NCBI RefSeq assembly: GCF_000964545.1 | Contig: NZ_BBVD01000013.1 | Span: 1-64,000 of the forward strand | DNA: 64,000 bases | Direction: 5' to 3' | Source of the DNA: Comamonas thiooxydans | Lineage (GTDB): Bacteria; Pseudomonadota; Gammaproteobacteria; Burkholderiales; Burkholderiaceae_C | Part shown: positions 51,613-61,460 of the stretch, piece by piece | Layout: every line of letters starts with the position of its first letter | Position numbering within the stretch: the stretch's first letter is position 1 | Notes under the pieces: generated by a model | Told to the model about the DNA's origin: nothing | Database searches by the model: none | What the model saw: only the letters and a program-made list of their open reading frames with translations | Translations under genes and position numbers: made by a program

Positions 51613-53772
51613 ATGACACCGGAAACCATTCGCTACGCCGTAGATGAGGACGGCATTGCCACGCTGACGCTGGATTACCCCGGCAAGACCATGAATGTGA
51701 TCGACCAGGCTTTCATGGACAGCCTGGAAGCCTGTATCGCACGCATGCACGGCGACGACCGGGTGCGCGGCGGCATCATCACCTCGGGCAAGGACAGCTT
51801 TGTCGCCGGGGCCGACCTGATGGGCATGGAGGCCAATATCGACGCCATGGCGGACATGCCCATTGAGGAACTGTTCGCCTCCTGCGCATCGCTGTCCAGG
51901 CTGCTGCGCAAACTGGAGACCTTGGGCAAGCCGCTGGTGGCGGCCATCAACGGCATGGCATTGGGCGGCGGCTATGAAATCTGCCTGGCCTGCCACCACC
52001 GCATTGCAGCCGATGCACCCACGGTCATGGTCGGTCTGCCCGAGGCTCAAGTGGGCTTGCTGCCCGGTGCCGGCGGCACCCAGCGCCTGCCGCGCATGAT
52101 CGGTATTCTGGCTGCAATGCCTTTTCTGATGGAGGGCAAGCAGTTGCAGGCAGTGAAGGCCAGGGAGGCCGGACTGGTCGACGAGGTGGTGGCTCCCGAG
52201 CAGTTGCTCGGCGCTGCCAAGGCCTGGCTGCTGGCCAGTCCCACGGCGGTGCAGCCCTGGGATGTGAAAGGCTTTCGCATCCCCGGTGGCGGCCCGCTGG
52301 ATGCGCGCGTGGCACCGGCTTTCGTGGTGGGCAACACCATGCTGCAGGCCAGGACCTTTCACAATATGCCGGCGCCGCTGTGCATTCAAAGCTGCATCTA
52401 CGAAGGTTGCCAGCTGCCCATGGACAAGGGCCTGCGCATCGAGAGCAAATACATGGCCACGCTGTCGCGCAGTCCCGTGGCGCGCGGCATGATTCGCACG
52501 CTCTTTGTCAACAAGACCAAGGCCGAGAAAGGTATGCACCGTCCTGCAGGCTTGGAGCCCTTCCAATGCCGCAAGCTGGGTCTGATAGGCGCAGGCATGA
52601 TGGGCGCGGGCATTGCCTTGGTGGCCGCCCAGCGCGGTATTCAGGTGGTGCTGATAGACCGGGATCAGGCAGCTGCGGACAAGGGCAAGCAGTACTCCGA
52701 GAAGACACTGTCCAAGCAGGTGGACAAGGGCCGCCAGAGCCGCGAGAAGGCCGATGCCATCCTCGCTCGCATCACTCCCGGCACTGATTACGAGTTGCTG
52801 CGAGATGCCGATATGGTGGTCGAAGCCGTGTTCGAAGACCGTGCCATCAAGGCTGAAGTGACCCGCAAGCTGGACGCCGTGCTGCCGCCTGGCTGCGTGC
52901 TGGCCAGCAACACCTCGGCCCTGCCCATCAGTCTGCTGGCGCAGGCGAGCGACAGGCCCGATCGCTTTATCGGCCTGCACTTCTTCTCGCCGGCCGACAA
53001 GATGCCGCTGGTGGAAGTCATTCGCGGCAAGCAGACATCGGATGCCACGCTGGCGCAGGCACTGGATTTCGTGGCTCAGCTCAAGAAGACGCCCATTGTC
53101 GTCAACGACAAGCGCGGCTTTTTCACCAGCCGCTTCATCGGCGCGTTTGTGGATGACGCCATCGGCATGGTGGCAGAAGGCATTGCCCCTGCATTGATAG
53201 AGAACTGTGCAAAGCATGCGGGCATGCCCGTGGGGCCGCTGGCGATTACCGACGAGCTGTCGATTGATCTGTCCAAGCATGCGGGCGAATCCCAGGCCAA
53301 GGAGTTCCCAGGGGAATACAAGCCCGGTCGCTCCGTGCCGGTGATCGGCAAGCTGTTCGAGCTGGGCCGTCTGGGCCGCAAGGTGGGCAAGGGCTTCTAT
53401 GACTACGATGAAAGCGGCAAGCGCATCTGGCCGGGCCTGGCCGAGCATTACCCGCTGAAAGACCTGCAGCCCAGCGCGCACGACCTCAGGCAGCGCATTC
53501 TCTATGTGCAGGCCGTCGAAGGAGCGCGTGCCATGGAAGAAGGCGTGCTGCTGGCGCCGGCCGATGGCGACATCGGCTCGATTCTGGGAGTGGGCTTCCC
53601 CGCCTATACCGGCGGCCCCTTCTGCTTTATCGACGGCATAGGTCTGGCGCAGTTCGTGGCCGAGGCCGATCGCCTGGCAGATCTGTTTGGCGAGCAACTG
53701 CGCCCGCCACAGCTGCTGCGCGATATGGCGGCCAAGGGGCAGACCTTCTACGGAAAGACTGCCAGGGCCTGA
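51613..53772 (+). CDS. FadB-type enoyl-CoA hydratase / 3-hydroxyacyl-CoA dehydrogenase
   Basis: A 719-aa bifunctional enzyme from ATG 51613 (GGGAGCACAAGTC upstream). Residues 1-190 are a crotonase domain with both catalytic Glu contexts (ALGGGYE, GLPEAQVGLLPGAGG). Residues about 315-500 are the NAD domain (GLIGAGMMGAGIALVAAQRG) and HFFSPADKMPLVEVI with the dehydrogenase His. C-terminal dehydrogenase domains complete it. It forms the trifunctional-type partner of the preceding thiolase. Confidence 0.92.
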   Translation: MTPETIRYAVDEDGIATLTLDYPGKTMNVIDQAFMDSLEACIARMHGDDRVRGGIITSGKDSFVAGADLMGMEANIDAMADMPIEELFASCASLSRLLRKLETLGKPLVAAINGMALGGGYEICLACHHRIAADAPTVMVGLPEAQVGLLPGAGGTQRLPRMIGILAAMPFLMEGKQLQAVKAREAGLVDEVVAPEQLLGAAKAWLLASPTAVQPWDVKGFRIPGGGPLDARVAPAFVVGNTMLQARTFHNMPAPLCIQSCIYEGCQLPMDKGLRIESKYMATLSRSPVARGMIRTLFVNKTKAEKGMHRPAGLEPFQCRKLGLIGAGMMGAGIALVAAQRGIQVVLIDRDQAAADKGKQYSEKTLSKQVDKGRQSREKADAILARITPGTDYELLRDADMVVEAVFEDRAIKAEVTRKLDAVLPPGCVLASNTSALPISLLAQASDRPDRFIGLHFFSPADKMPLVEVIRGKQTSDATLAQALDFVAQLKKTPIVVNDKRGFFTSRFIGAFVDDAIGMVAEGIAPALIENCAKHAGMPVGPLAITDELSIDLSKHAGESQAKEFPGEYKPGRSVPVIGKLFELGRLGRKVGKGFYDYDESGKRIWPGLAEHYPLKDLQPSAHDLRQRILYVQAVEGARAMEEGVLLAPADGDIGSILGVGFPAYTGGPFCFIDGIGLAQFVAEADRLADLFGEQLRPPQLLRDMAAKGQTFYGKTARA

Positions 53773-53858
53773 GCAGGCCGCAAAGGGTGGGCGGGCGCGC
53801 TCACCCGGTATCGGTTCGACACAGTCACTCATCCAATAACAATCAATGGAGACAAGCC

Positions 53859-55565
53859 ATGGATGAAGTCTTCGATTACATCGTCATAGGCGCGGGCTCG
53901 GCGGGCGGCACACTGGCTGCACGGCTGAGCGAGAACCGACAGCACAAGGTCCTGCTGCTGGAAGGCGGCGCAAGCCACAAGGATTTGCTGGTCTCCATGC
54001 CTTCTGGCTGGGGCCAGATGATCAACAGCTCTCGCTATTCCTGGGGGCACGAAACAGAGCCCGAGCAGTACGCAGCCAGGCGCCGCATCAGCCTGCCGCG
54101 AGGCAAGCGCCTGGGGGGCTCATCTTCCATCAACGGCATGATTTATGTGCGCGGGGATCGCGCGGACTTCGACAGCTGGGCTGAGCAAGGGGCGAAGGGC
54201 TGGAGCTATGACGAGTTGCTGCCCTATTTTGTGCGCACCGAAGACCAGCAGCGCAGCGAACAAGAATTCACCCGGCCCTGGCATGGGCGCGGCGGGCCGC
54301 TGACGGCCAACAATCTGCACAATCCCCATCCGGTATCGCTGGCCATGGTACAGGCTGCCATTCAAGCCGGCATGCCCGCATGCAAGGATTTCAACAACGG
54401 CCATCCTGACGGGGCAGGGCTGTTTCAGGTCAATCTCAAGAATGGTCAGCGCTCGTCGGTGGCCAAAAACGCCATCGAGCCCGCCATGCGGCGGCTCAAT
54501 CTGGATGTGCGCATGCAGGTGCTGGTCACCCGCATAGGTCTGGACGGGCTGCGCGCCAGCACGGTGCACTGGAAGGACAAGGCCGGCGCAAGCCATGCAG
54601 CTCGCGCAAGCAAGGAAGTCCTGCTGTGTGCAGGGGCCCTGCAGTCGCCCCAGTTGCTGATGCTTTCGGGCATCGGCCCGGCAGCGCACCTGCAGGAGAT
54701 GGGGATCGAGGTCAAGGTGGATCTGCCCGGGGTGGGCGCCAATCTGCAGGACCATGCGATTGTCCCCATGTCCTGGCGCATGAAGGCCGGAACGCCCAGC
54801 CTCAACCGCTCGCTGCGCGGCCTGGGGATTGGCGCTTCGCTCATTCAGTACCTGTTGGCCAGGCAGGGAGCCATGGCCATGCCGGCCTCGGAGTTTGCCG
54901 CATGGTTCCGCAGTGACTCCAGCCTGCCCTACAACGACATCCAGATTCACGGCCTGCCCGTGACCGGCGATATCGAGGGCTATATGCAGGGCGGCAAGAA
55001 CTACCGCACCGAGGCCTTCCCCGGCATGACGATGGCGCCCTATCAGGTGCGGCCCTATTCACGCGGCCAGCTAAGGCTCAGGAGCAGCAAGCCCGAGGAG
55101 CTGGCCAGCATTCGCATGAACTATCTGCATGACGAGCGTGACCGCAAGGCGCTGCTCCATGGAGTACGCATGGCCAGCAGGATTGCCCACCAGCCCGCGC
55201 TGGCCGGCCTGATCGAAGCGCAGACGCGCCCGGCACCTGGCCTGCAAAGCGACGAGGAGCTGCTGGACTGGATCTCCATGTACATGGGATCGGGCCACCA
55301 CGCCTGCGGCAGCTGCCGCATGGGCCATGCGGCCGATCCGCGAAGCGTGGTCACGCCCGACCTCCGGGTCAAGGGCGTGCAGGGTCTGCGCGTGATCGAT
55401 GCCTCGGTCATGCCGCATCTGGTGTCGGGAAACACGAATGCGGCATCGGTGGTGATTGGCGACAAGGGCGCAGATCTGGTGCTGGGCCTGGAACCGCCCG
55501 CTGCAAGGCGGTGGAATGTGGCAGCCGTGCTGCCGGATGGCGCATGCGCCGCCGCCGTGGTTTGA
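53859..55565 (+). CDS. GMC-family alcohol dehydrogenase (choline dehydrogenase-like)
   Basis: A 568-aa FAD enzyme. The Rossmann motif is IVIGAGSAGGTLAARLSE, GMC signature 1 LGGSSSINGMIYVRG, signature 2 GALQSPQLLMLSGIGP, and the catalytic His region GSGHHACGSCRMGH. It oxidises a primary alcohol with an electron acceptor. In this module it might convert a terminal side-chain alcohol to aldehyde or acid before CoA activation. It has a 30-residue C-terminal extension beyond the usual GADLVLG end. Ribosome site AATGGAGACAAGCC. Confidence 0.9.
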   Translation: MDEVFDYIVIGAGSAGGTLAARLSENRQHKVLLLEGGASHKDLLVSMPSGWGQMINSSRYSWGHETEPEQYAARRRISLPRGKRLGGSSSINGMIYVRGDRADFDSWAEQGAKGWSYDELLPYFVRTEDQQRSEQEFTRPWHGRGGPLTANNLHNPHPVSLAMVQAAIQAGMPACKDFNNGHPDGAGLFQVNLKNGQRSSVAKNAIEPAMRRLNLDVRMQVLVTRIGLDGLRASTVHWKDKAGASHAARASKEVLLCAGALQSPQLLMLSGIGPAAHLQEMGIEVKVDLPGVGANLQDHAIVPMSWRMKAGTPSLNRSLRGLGIGASLIQYLLARQGAMAMPASEFAAWFRSDSSLPYNDIQIHGLPVTGDIEGYMQGGKNYRTEAFPGMTMAPYQVRPYSRGQLRLRSSKPEELASIRMNYLHDERDRKALLHGVRMASRIAHQPALAGLIEAQTRPAPGLQSDEELLDWISMYMGSGHHACGSCRMGHAADPRSVVTPDLRVKGVQGLRVIDASVMPHLVSGNTNAASVVIGDKGADLVLGLEPPAARRWNVAAVLPDGACAAAVV

Positions 55566-55594
55566 GCTTTGGAAGATTGGGTGGAGACAAAAAG

Positions 55595-58006
55595 ATGAAC
55601 TTCGATTTCAGTGACGACCAGAATGCATTGCGCAACGAAATACGAAAATTCCTGACCAGGGAATCGCCGCTGACGCAGGCGCGTGCCTTGCTCGAGGGCG
55701 AGGGTCACCATGCCCAGGACGTATGGAGCGGCATGGCCCAGCTGGGTGTGAGCAGCCTGATGCTGCCGGAGGACTGTGGCGGTATCGGCCTCGGTGCCAT
55801 GGAGATGTGCGTGGTGGCCGAAGAAGTGGGTCGCCAGCTCAGTCCCGTGCCTCTGGCATCGACCATGTATCTGGCGGTGCAGGCCGTCCTGCTATCTACA
55901 CAGGAGCAGTCTGCGCAACGAAGGCAATGGCTGCTGCCGGTTTCGGGTGGAAGCATTGGCTGTCTGGCAGCGCCGACGGACGGGCAGGAGCCGCCATACG
56001 CTCTGCCCCTGTTTGACGGCAAGACCTTGAAGGGGGAGTGTCCGCTGGTGGCCGATGGCATGGCCGCGCAATGGGGGGTGGCGCTGGCGCGCAATGCGAT
56101 GGCGGCGGATGTGCTGGTGGCCTTCAGGTGTGACGGCTCGGTGCAGCGCAAGAAGCTCAAGACGCTGGATCCTTCCAAGCCCTATGCCTTGTTGCGCTTT
56201 GACGGCACGGTGGCCGAGCAACTTGACGGAGCCAGCAGCGCTGCCCAGGTGCTGGCACGCGTGCGCAATCGTGCTGCCGTCATGCTGGCCTTTGAACAGC
56301 TGGGAGCAGCCGACGCCGCGCTGGAGATGGCCTGCCACTACGCCAGGGAGCGCAAGGCCTTTGGCCGGCCCATTGGGTCCTATCAGGGCATCAAGCACAA
56401 GCTGGCCAATCTCTACACCAACAACCAGCTGGCCCGTGCGCATTGCTACTACGGAGCCTGGGCGCTGACGGCAGACATGGCTCTGGCTGATGGTGCGTCC
56501 GAGTTGCCCGGCGCAGCCGCCGCAGCACGCGTGAGCAGCACTCAGGCGCTGTCGGATGCTGCACAGGAAAACCTGCACACCCACGGCGGCATGGGCTATA
56601 CATGGGAGCTGGATTGCCATCTGTTCTACCGCCGTGCGCGTCAGCAGGCCGTGGAGCTGGGCAGTATCCACGCCTGGCGCGAGCAGGTGGCGGCCGAGTT
56701 GCAAAAGCGATTGCTTGCTCCTGCGAAAGAGACGATTGTGCAGAGCTCGACCGCGGCTGACCGCCAGTCCATGGACTTTGAGGACACGCCCGAAGAGGCC
56801 GCCTTCCGCGCCGAATGCCGCGCCTGGCTGCAAGCCAATGCCGAGCCCAAGGCCAGTGTCGACGACTACTTCGGTCGTGACATGACTGCCGAGCAGCGCA
56901 TGGAGGCAGCCCGGCTCTGGCAGGGCAAGAAGGCAGCAGCGGGTTTTGGTGCGATTACCTGGCCCAAGGTGCTGGGTGGCCGGGGCGGTACACCCATGCA
57001 GGAGCTGATCTGGCGCCAGGAAGAGGGCAAGGTCAAGGTGCCCACGGGCATGTTCAACGTCAGCCTGGGCATGGTGTTGCCATCGGTGATGGCGCACGCC
57101 AGCGCCGAAGTGCTGGCCCTGCATGTGGCCCCGGCACTGGGCGGAAAAAACCTCTGGTGCCAGTTGCTGAGTGAACCCGGCGCAGGCTCTGACCTGGGCA
57201 TGGTGCGTACCCGTGCCGAGCGTGCGACCGATGGCCGCGAGGGATGGATCGTCAACGGCCAGAAGGTCTGGACCTCTCTCGCGCAGTTTGCCCAGTTTGG
57301 TCTGGTATTGACTCGTACCAATCCCCAAGCCAGCAAGTTTGAAGGCTTGACCACTTTCTTCCTGGACATGAAGTCGCCCGGCATTACCGTGCGCCCGATT
57401 CGCCAGGCAGGGGGCGAGTCCGAGTTCAACGAAGTCTTCTTCGAGGACGTGTTCGTGCCCGATAGTCAGATGGTGGGCAAGCTGGGTGGTGGCTGGAAGG
57501 TCACGTTGACAGGCTTGATGGCAGAGCGCCTGGCCATTGGCGGAGTGATGCCCGCCGAGCTGTGGCGCACCACGGCTGGCTTGCTGGCCGATCATCGATT
57601 TGACGGCAGGCCGGCGCTGCAGGACGGTCGCCTGCGCGAGCGCTGGGCCGACCTCTATCTGAAGGAGCAGGCGCTATGGCTGCTGCAGTGCCGCGCTCTG
57701 ACGGCGCTGAGCAAGGGTCGCCAGCCCGGCCCCGAAATGAGCGGCGCCAAGAACGTGGCCGCTGCCGCACTGCAGTCCTTTAGCTATTTCGCCATCGACT
57801 TGCTGGGCGAGCGAGGTGTGCTGGCCGCCAGCGAACTTGGAGAGCGTTTTGCCATGGTGGAGCGCCTGTGGTTCGGCTCTGCCGGCATGCGCATTGCGGG
57901 CGGTACCGACGAGGTGGTGCTCAACAGCATTGGCGAACGCGTGCTGGGGCTGGCTGCCGAGCCCCGTGCGGACAAGGACCTGCCCTTCTGCGAACTGCTT
58001 GCCTAG
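55595..58006 (+). CDS. Fused double acyl-CoA dehydrogenase (FadE34-like architecture)
   Basis: An 803-aa protein made of two complete acyl-CoA dehydrogenases. Residues 1-365 are the TWE type (LHTHGGMGYTWELDCHLFYRR); a 25-residue linker follows; residues 393-803 are the second type with LLSEPGAGSDLGMVRTR and IAGGTDEVVLNSIGERVLG. The second half begins at an internal Met (56771) with no ribosome site before it, so fusion is real in this sequence. Mycobacterial FadE34 (ChsE3) is a similar fusion acting on C24 steroid-CoA, which is the side-chain length of cholate. Confidence 0.9.
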   Translation: MNFDFSDDQNALRNEIRKFLTRESPLTQARALLEGEGHHAQDVWSGMAQLGVSSLMLPEDCGGIGLGAMEMCVVAEEVGRQLSPVPLASTMYLAVQAVLLSTQEQSAQRRQWLLPVSGGSIGCLAAPTDGQEPPYALPLFDGKTLKGECPLVADGMAAQWGVALARNAMAADVLVAFRCDGSVQRKKLKTLDPSKPYALLRFDGTVAEQLDGASSAAQVLARVRNRAAVMLAFEQLGAADAALEMACHYARERKAFGRPIGSYQGIKHKLANLYTNNQLARAHCYYGAWALTADMALADGASELPGAAAAARVSSTQALSDAAQENLHTHGGMGYTWELDCHLFYRRARQQAVELGSIHAWREQVAAELQKRLLAPAKETIVQSSTAADRQSMDFEDTPEEAAFRAECRAWLQANAEPKASVDDYFGRDMTAEQRMEAARLWQGKKAAAGFGAITWPKVLGGRGGTPMQELIWRQEEGKVKVPTGMFNVSLGMVLPSVMAHASAEVLALHVAPALGGKNLWCQLLSEPGAGSDLGMVRTRAERATDGREGWIVNGQKVWTSLAQFAQFGLVLTRTNPQASKFEGLTTFFLDMKSPGITVRPIRQAGGESEFNEVFFEDVFVPDSQMVGKLGGGWKVTLTGLMAERLAIGGVMPAELWRTTAGLLADHRFDGRPALQDGRLRERWADLYLKEQALWLLQCRALTALSKGRQPGPEMSGAKNVAAAALQSFSYFAIDLLGERGVLAASELGERFAMVERLWFGSAGMRIAGGTDEVVLNSIGERVLGLAAEPRADKDLPFCELLA

Positions 58007-58109
58007 TGACTTGGCGCGGCACACCGCAATGTGCCGCGTCCTTTTTACTGGGCATACAAGACTCCATTCAATCCACGTGGCGGAGATCACGTTTTTCAGG
58101 AGACAGGAA

Positions 58110-59468
58110 ATGAGTGCATCTGCTGCGGCCCGTGTGCCGCAAGCCGCTTCGGCCAGGGTGATGCCGGCCAGCAATGTGACGGGCTGGCGTCGTCACTATC
58201 TGCTGCTGGTGCTGTTGCTCGTCTATGGCGTGAGCATGATAGACCGTCAGATCATGGGGGTGCTGATTCAGCCCATCAAGCAGGAGATGGGGGTTTCGGA
58301 CAGTGCCATGGGTCTGCTCACAGGACTGGCCTTTGCTCTGTTCTACAGCATTCTGGCTGTGCCATTTGGCCGCTTTGCCGACCGTACCAACCGCCGCAAC
58401 CTGATTGCCTGGTGCTGCGCCGGCTGGAGCGTTGCCACGGGTCTTTGCGGCATGGCGGTGGGCTTCTGGAGCCTGACGGCTGCTCGTGTGGGCGTGGCTG
58501 TGGGCGAGGCGGGCAGCACGGCGGCATCGACCACCATGATCGCCGACGTCTACCCGCCCGAACAGCGCAGCCGAGCCATGAGCGTGTTCAGCCTGGGCCC
58601 ACATCTGGGCTCGCTGGTGGGCCTGGGCGTGGGAGCCTGGATTGCCCAGCACCATGGTTGGCGTGCGGCCTTTTTGTGGCTGTCTGTGCCCGGCGTGCTG
58701 ATCGCTTTGGTGCTGCGCATTACTTGCCGTGAGCCTGTGCGCGGTGCGCAGGAGGGGCGTGCCGTGGTGCAGGCAGCAACCGAGAAGTTCAGCGAGGTGA
58801 TGTCAGCCCTGGTGCGCAACAAGGCGTTTGTGGGCCTGGGGCTGGCCAGCATGCTGATGGCGTTCTCGGGCTATGCGATCGGCATGTGGAATACCGCGTT
58901 CCTGGTGCGCTCCCACGGTCTTCAGCTCAAGGACGCGGGCGCCATCATGGGATTCATCGGCGGGCCGGGGGCGATTTTTGGGGCTTTGCTCAGTGGCTGG
59001 GTCACCGATCTGATGGCAAGGAGGGATGTGCGCTGGCAGATTGGCGTTCCGGTTCTGGGGACGCTGATTTCGATTCCGCTGGGGCTGGCTTTCTATCTGA
59101 ATGACTCTGCGGGACAGTGGACGCTGGCCGGCCTGCAGATTCCGCATGCGATTGCCTACTATGGCCTGTTCTCCATCTTCTCCAGCTTCTGGGCCGCGCC
59201 GGTGTTTGCTGCACTGACCAATGTGATTGCCTCCAGCCGTCTGGCGACTTCTCTGTCCATCTACAACCTGCTGCTGACTGCAGTTGGCGGTGGTCTGGGA
59301 CCTCTGACGGTGGGTCTGCTCAGCGATGCATTCATCGTTCGGGCGGGCAGTGAATCGCTGCGCTGGGCGCTGGTCTGCATGCTCGCCTTTTATGCACTGG
59401 CGCTGCTGATCTATGCCTGGACCATCAAGCCCTATGCATCGATGGTGACTGCGAAAAAGATCGCTTGA
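58110..59468 (+). CDS. MFS transporter of the side-chain module
   Basis: A 452-aa MFS permease with about 12 TM helices; the loop 2-3 signature is GRFADRTNRRNLIAW. A 40-residue hydrophilic N-terminus precedes TM1. ATG 58110 follows CAGGAGACAGGAA; the frame is open 98 codons upstream inside the dehydrogenase gene and is not used. Candidate importer for a bile acid or its breakdown product, by position only. Confidence 0.87.
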   Translation: MSASAAARVPQAASARVMPASNVTGWRRHYLLLVLLLVYGVSMIDRQIMGVLIQPIKQEMGVSDSAMGLLTGLAFALFYSILAVPFGRFADRTNRRNLIAWCCAGWSVATGLCGMAVGFWSLTAARVGVAVGEAGSTAASTTMIADVYPPEQRSRAMSVFSLGPHLGSLVGLGVGAWIAQHHGWRAAFLWLSVPGVLIALVLRITCREPVRGAQEGRAVVQAATEKFSEVMSALVRNKAFVGLGLASMLMAFSGYAIGMWNTAFLVRSHGLQLKDAGAIMGFIGGPGAIFGALLSGWVTDLMARRDVRWQIGVPVLGTLISIPLGLAFYLNDSAGQWTLAGLQIPHAIAYYGLFSIFSSFWAAPVFAALTNVIASSRLATSLSIYNLLLTAVGGGLGPLTVGLLSDAFIVRAGSESLRWALVCMLAFYALALLIYAWTIKPYASMVTAKKIA

Positions 59469-59733
59469 AGCGATCTGGAAACAGACGATGGAGAGAGTTT
59501 CCACTGAGATTGTGCTTTCTTCGACTAAGTCTCGGGAAATGCCATGGCGGAAGTTTTTTAAGGGTAGGTGCTGTTGGGTGCGGCTTGCCTATCTGCGAGC
59601 ATGCACCCTCGAAACCACAAGGGTCTGCACCAGGTTCAAGCAGACGATGAATGTGGACAGGCCGTCGTCGAGCATTGCAGCACCTGCGGGACAAGTGGAT
59701 TCGTAAAAACGGGAAGACAGACGGAGACAAGAG

Positions 59734-61359
59734 ATGACACGGACCTTCAATCTGGCGGATATTTTTGAGTTGGTGGTGCAAGCTGTGCCGGATCGCATTG
59801 CCTTTGGCTGCGGCAGGCAGAAGCTCAGCTTCAAGCAGCTCGATGAGCGAGCCAATCAGCTGGGCAATGCGCTGCGTGCGCGTGGCATAGGACGGGGCGA
59901 CAACGTCGGCATCCAGCTCTACAACTGCGCCGAGTATCTGGAGGCCTTTTTCGCCTGCAGCAAGATCGGTGCCGTGCCGGTCAACGTCAACTACCGCTAC
60001 GTGGCCGATGAGCTTCAGGGGCTGTTCAACAGCCTGGACCTGCGCGGCCTGGTCTATGGAGCGGACTTCGATGCGTCGGTGCTGGAAGTCATTGCCCTAG
60101 TGCCCACTTTGCGCCTGGCGCTGCGGGTTGGCAAGGAGCGTCATGGCCTGCCCAGGACAGTGCAACCCTACGAGCGCGTGTTGGCCGAAGGTGGACGGGA
60201 GCTCACGGACGCCGAGCGCAGCGATGACGATATCTTCATGCTCTGCACCGGTGGCACCACGGGGCTGCCCAAGGGCGTGATGTGGCCGCATAAATCCTTG
60301 TTCATGGGGGCCTTGGGCGGTGGCGGCTATTACTTCCGCAGACCTCCCATCGAAAGGCCGGAGGAGCTGCTGCAACTGGTGCCCAACGGCCCGGCGCTGG
60401 CCTATCTGGCGGCGGCACCGCTCATGCATGGCGCAGCCATGTGGGCCACCCTGATCAGCCTGTTTTCCGGACATCCGGTCTATGTGAACGATCGCAAGAA
60501 TTTTGATCCCGTACACATGCTGGATCTGATCGAGCATCACCAGATCAATGTGATGGCCGTGGTTGGCGATGCCATGGCCTTGCCCATCATCCAGACGCTG
60601 GAGAACAACCCCGGGCGCTGGCCGCTCAAGTCACTGATGATCTTCGGCAATGGCGGTGCCGTGTTCTCGCGTCATCTGCAGGAGCGGCTGCTGGTGCAGG
60701 TGCCTCATCTGGTGCTCAACAACGGCATGGCCAGCTCCGAATCCGGAGTCTTGGGCGGAGGGGAGAAAACGCCCGAGGGCGAAGGATTTATGCGCATCGC
60801 GCCGCGTCCCGACCTCAGCGTGATCTCTGAAGATCTGCGCATTCTGACGCAGCCAGGTGAGGAAGGCATTCTTTCGCGCCGTGGTCACATGCCCCTGGGC
60901 TATTACGGAGATCCCAAGAAAACGGCCGAGACCTTTGTGATGGTCGAGGGCAGCCGCTGGGTGTTGACAGGGGACAGGGCCCGCATCGACACCACGGGTG
61001 AATATGTGGTGCTGGGCCGTGGTTCGCAGTGCATCAACACAGGAGGCGAGAAGGTTTACCCCGAAGAGGTGGAGGAAACCGCGCGCCGCTACCCGCCGGT
61101 TCAGGATGTGGTAGTCGTGGGCCTTCCTGACGAACGCTGGGGCAGCAAGGTGGTGGCCGTGGTGCAGGTGCAGCAGGGCCACGAGTTTGATCTGCAGGAG
61201 TTCGAAAAGATCTGCCGCAGCAATCTGTCGGGCTACAAGCTGCCGCGCGCCGTGTATCTGGCCACTGAAGTCAAGCGCAGCCCGGCAGGCAAGGCGGATT
61301 ACCGCTGGGCCAAGGCCTATGCGGCGGAGCATGAACCGCTGAGCGCCGTAGCGGCCTAA
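59734..61359 (+). CDS. Steroid-CoA ligase, FadD17/FadD19-type
   Basis: A 541-aa ANL-superfamily acyl-CoA synthetase. ATP motif LCTGGTTGLPKGVMWPHK, then GDRARID, INTGGEKVYPEEVEE and the catalytic Lys region KRSPAGKADYRWAK, which is nearly identical to the C-terminus of mycobacterial FadD19. FadD19 activates the sterol side chain. This ligase is therefore likely to start side-chain beta-oxidation of a bile acid or C27 acid. Ribosome site ACGGAGACAAGAG. The 265-nt gap upstream shows no other gene. Confidence 0.88.
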   Translation: MTRTFNLADIFELVVQAVPDRIAFGCGRQKLSFKQLDERANQLGNALRARGIGRGDNVGIQLYNCAEYLEAFFACSKIGAVPVNVNYRYVADELQGLFNSLDLRGLVYGADFDASVLEVIALVPTLRLALRVGKERHGLPRTVQPYERVLAEGGRELTDAERSDDDIFMLCTGGTTGLPKGVMWPHKSLFMGALGGGGYYFRRPPIERPEELLQLVPNGPALAYLAAAPLMHGAAMWATLISLFSGHPVYVNDRKNFDPVHMLDLIEHHQINVMAVVGDAMALPIIQTLENNPGRWPLKSLMIFGNGGAVFSRHLQERLLVQVPHLVLNNGMASSESGVLGGGEKTPEGEGFMRIAPRPDLSVISEDLRILTQPGEEGILSRRGHMPLGYYGDPKKTAETFVMVEGSRWVLTGDRARIDTTGEYVVLGRGSQCINTGGEKVYPEEVEETARRYPPVQDVVVVGLPDERWGSKVVAVVQVQQGHEFDLQEFEKICRSNLSGYKLPRAVYLATEVKRSPAGKADYRWAKAYAAEHEPLSAVAA

Positions 61360-61428
61360 ACCGGAGGGAAGAACAGTTACAGACAGCACAAGGGATACCC
61401 TGTTCGTCGCGCCTGACGACGGGATTTA

Positions 61429-61457
61429 AAGGAGGCTCCGGCCTCCTTCTTTTTTTA
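61429..61457 (+). terminator. Rho-independent terminator after the CoA ligase
   Basis: AAGGAGGC-tccg-GCCTCCTT followed by C and eight T. It closes the rightward side-chain unit and is the boundary with the convergent secreted-protein gene. Confidence 0.92.
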
Positions 61458-61460
61458 TCT

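Noticed and set aside
51136..53832. Long open frame (898 codons) antisense to the FadB-like gene
   Set aside because: The plus strand encodes a complete bifunctional enzyme with all motifs; the antisense frame is a GC-rich codon-bias shadow.
59484..59648. GACGAT half-sites at 59484 and 59643 before the CoA ligase
   Set aside because: The left arms at N6 spacing (GATCTG, CAGGTT) do not match the dyad, so they are likely chance half-sites.
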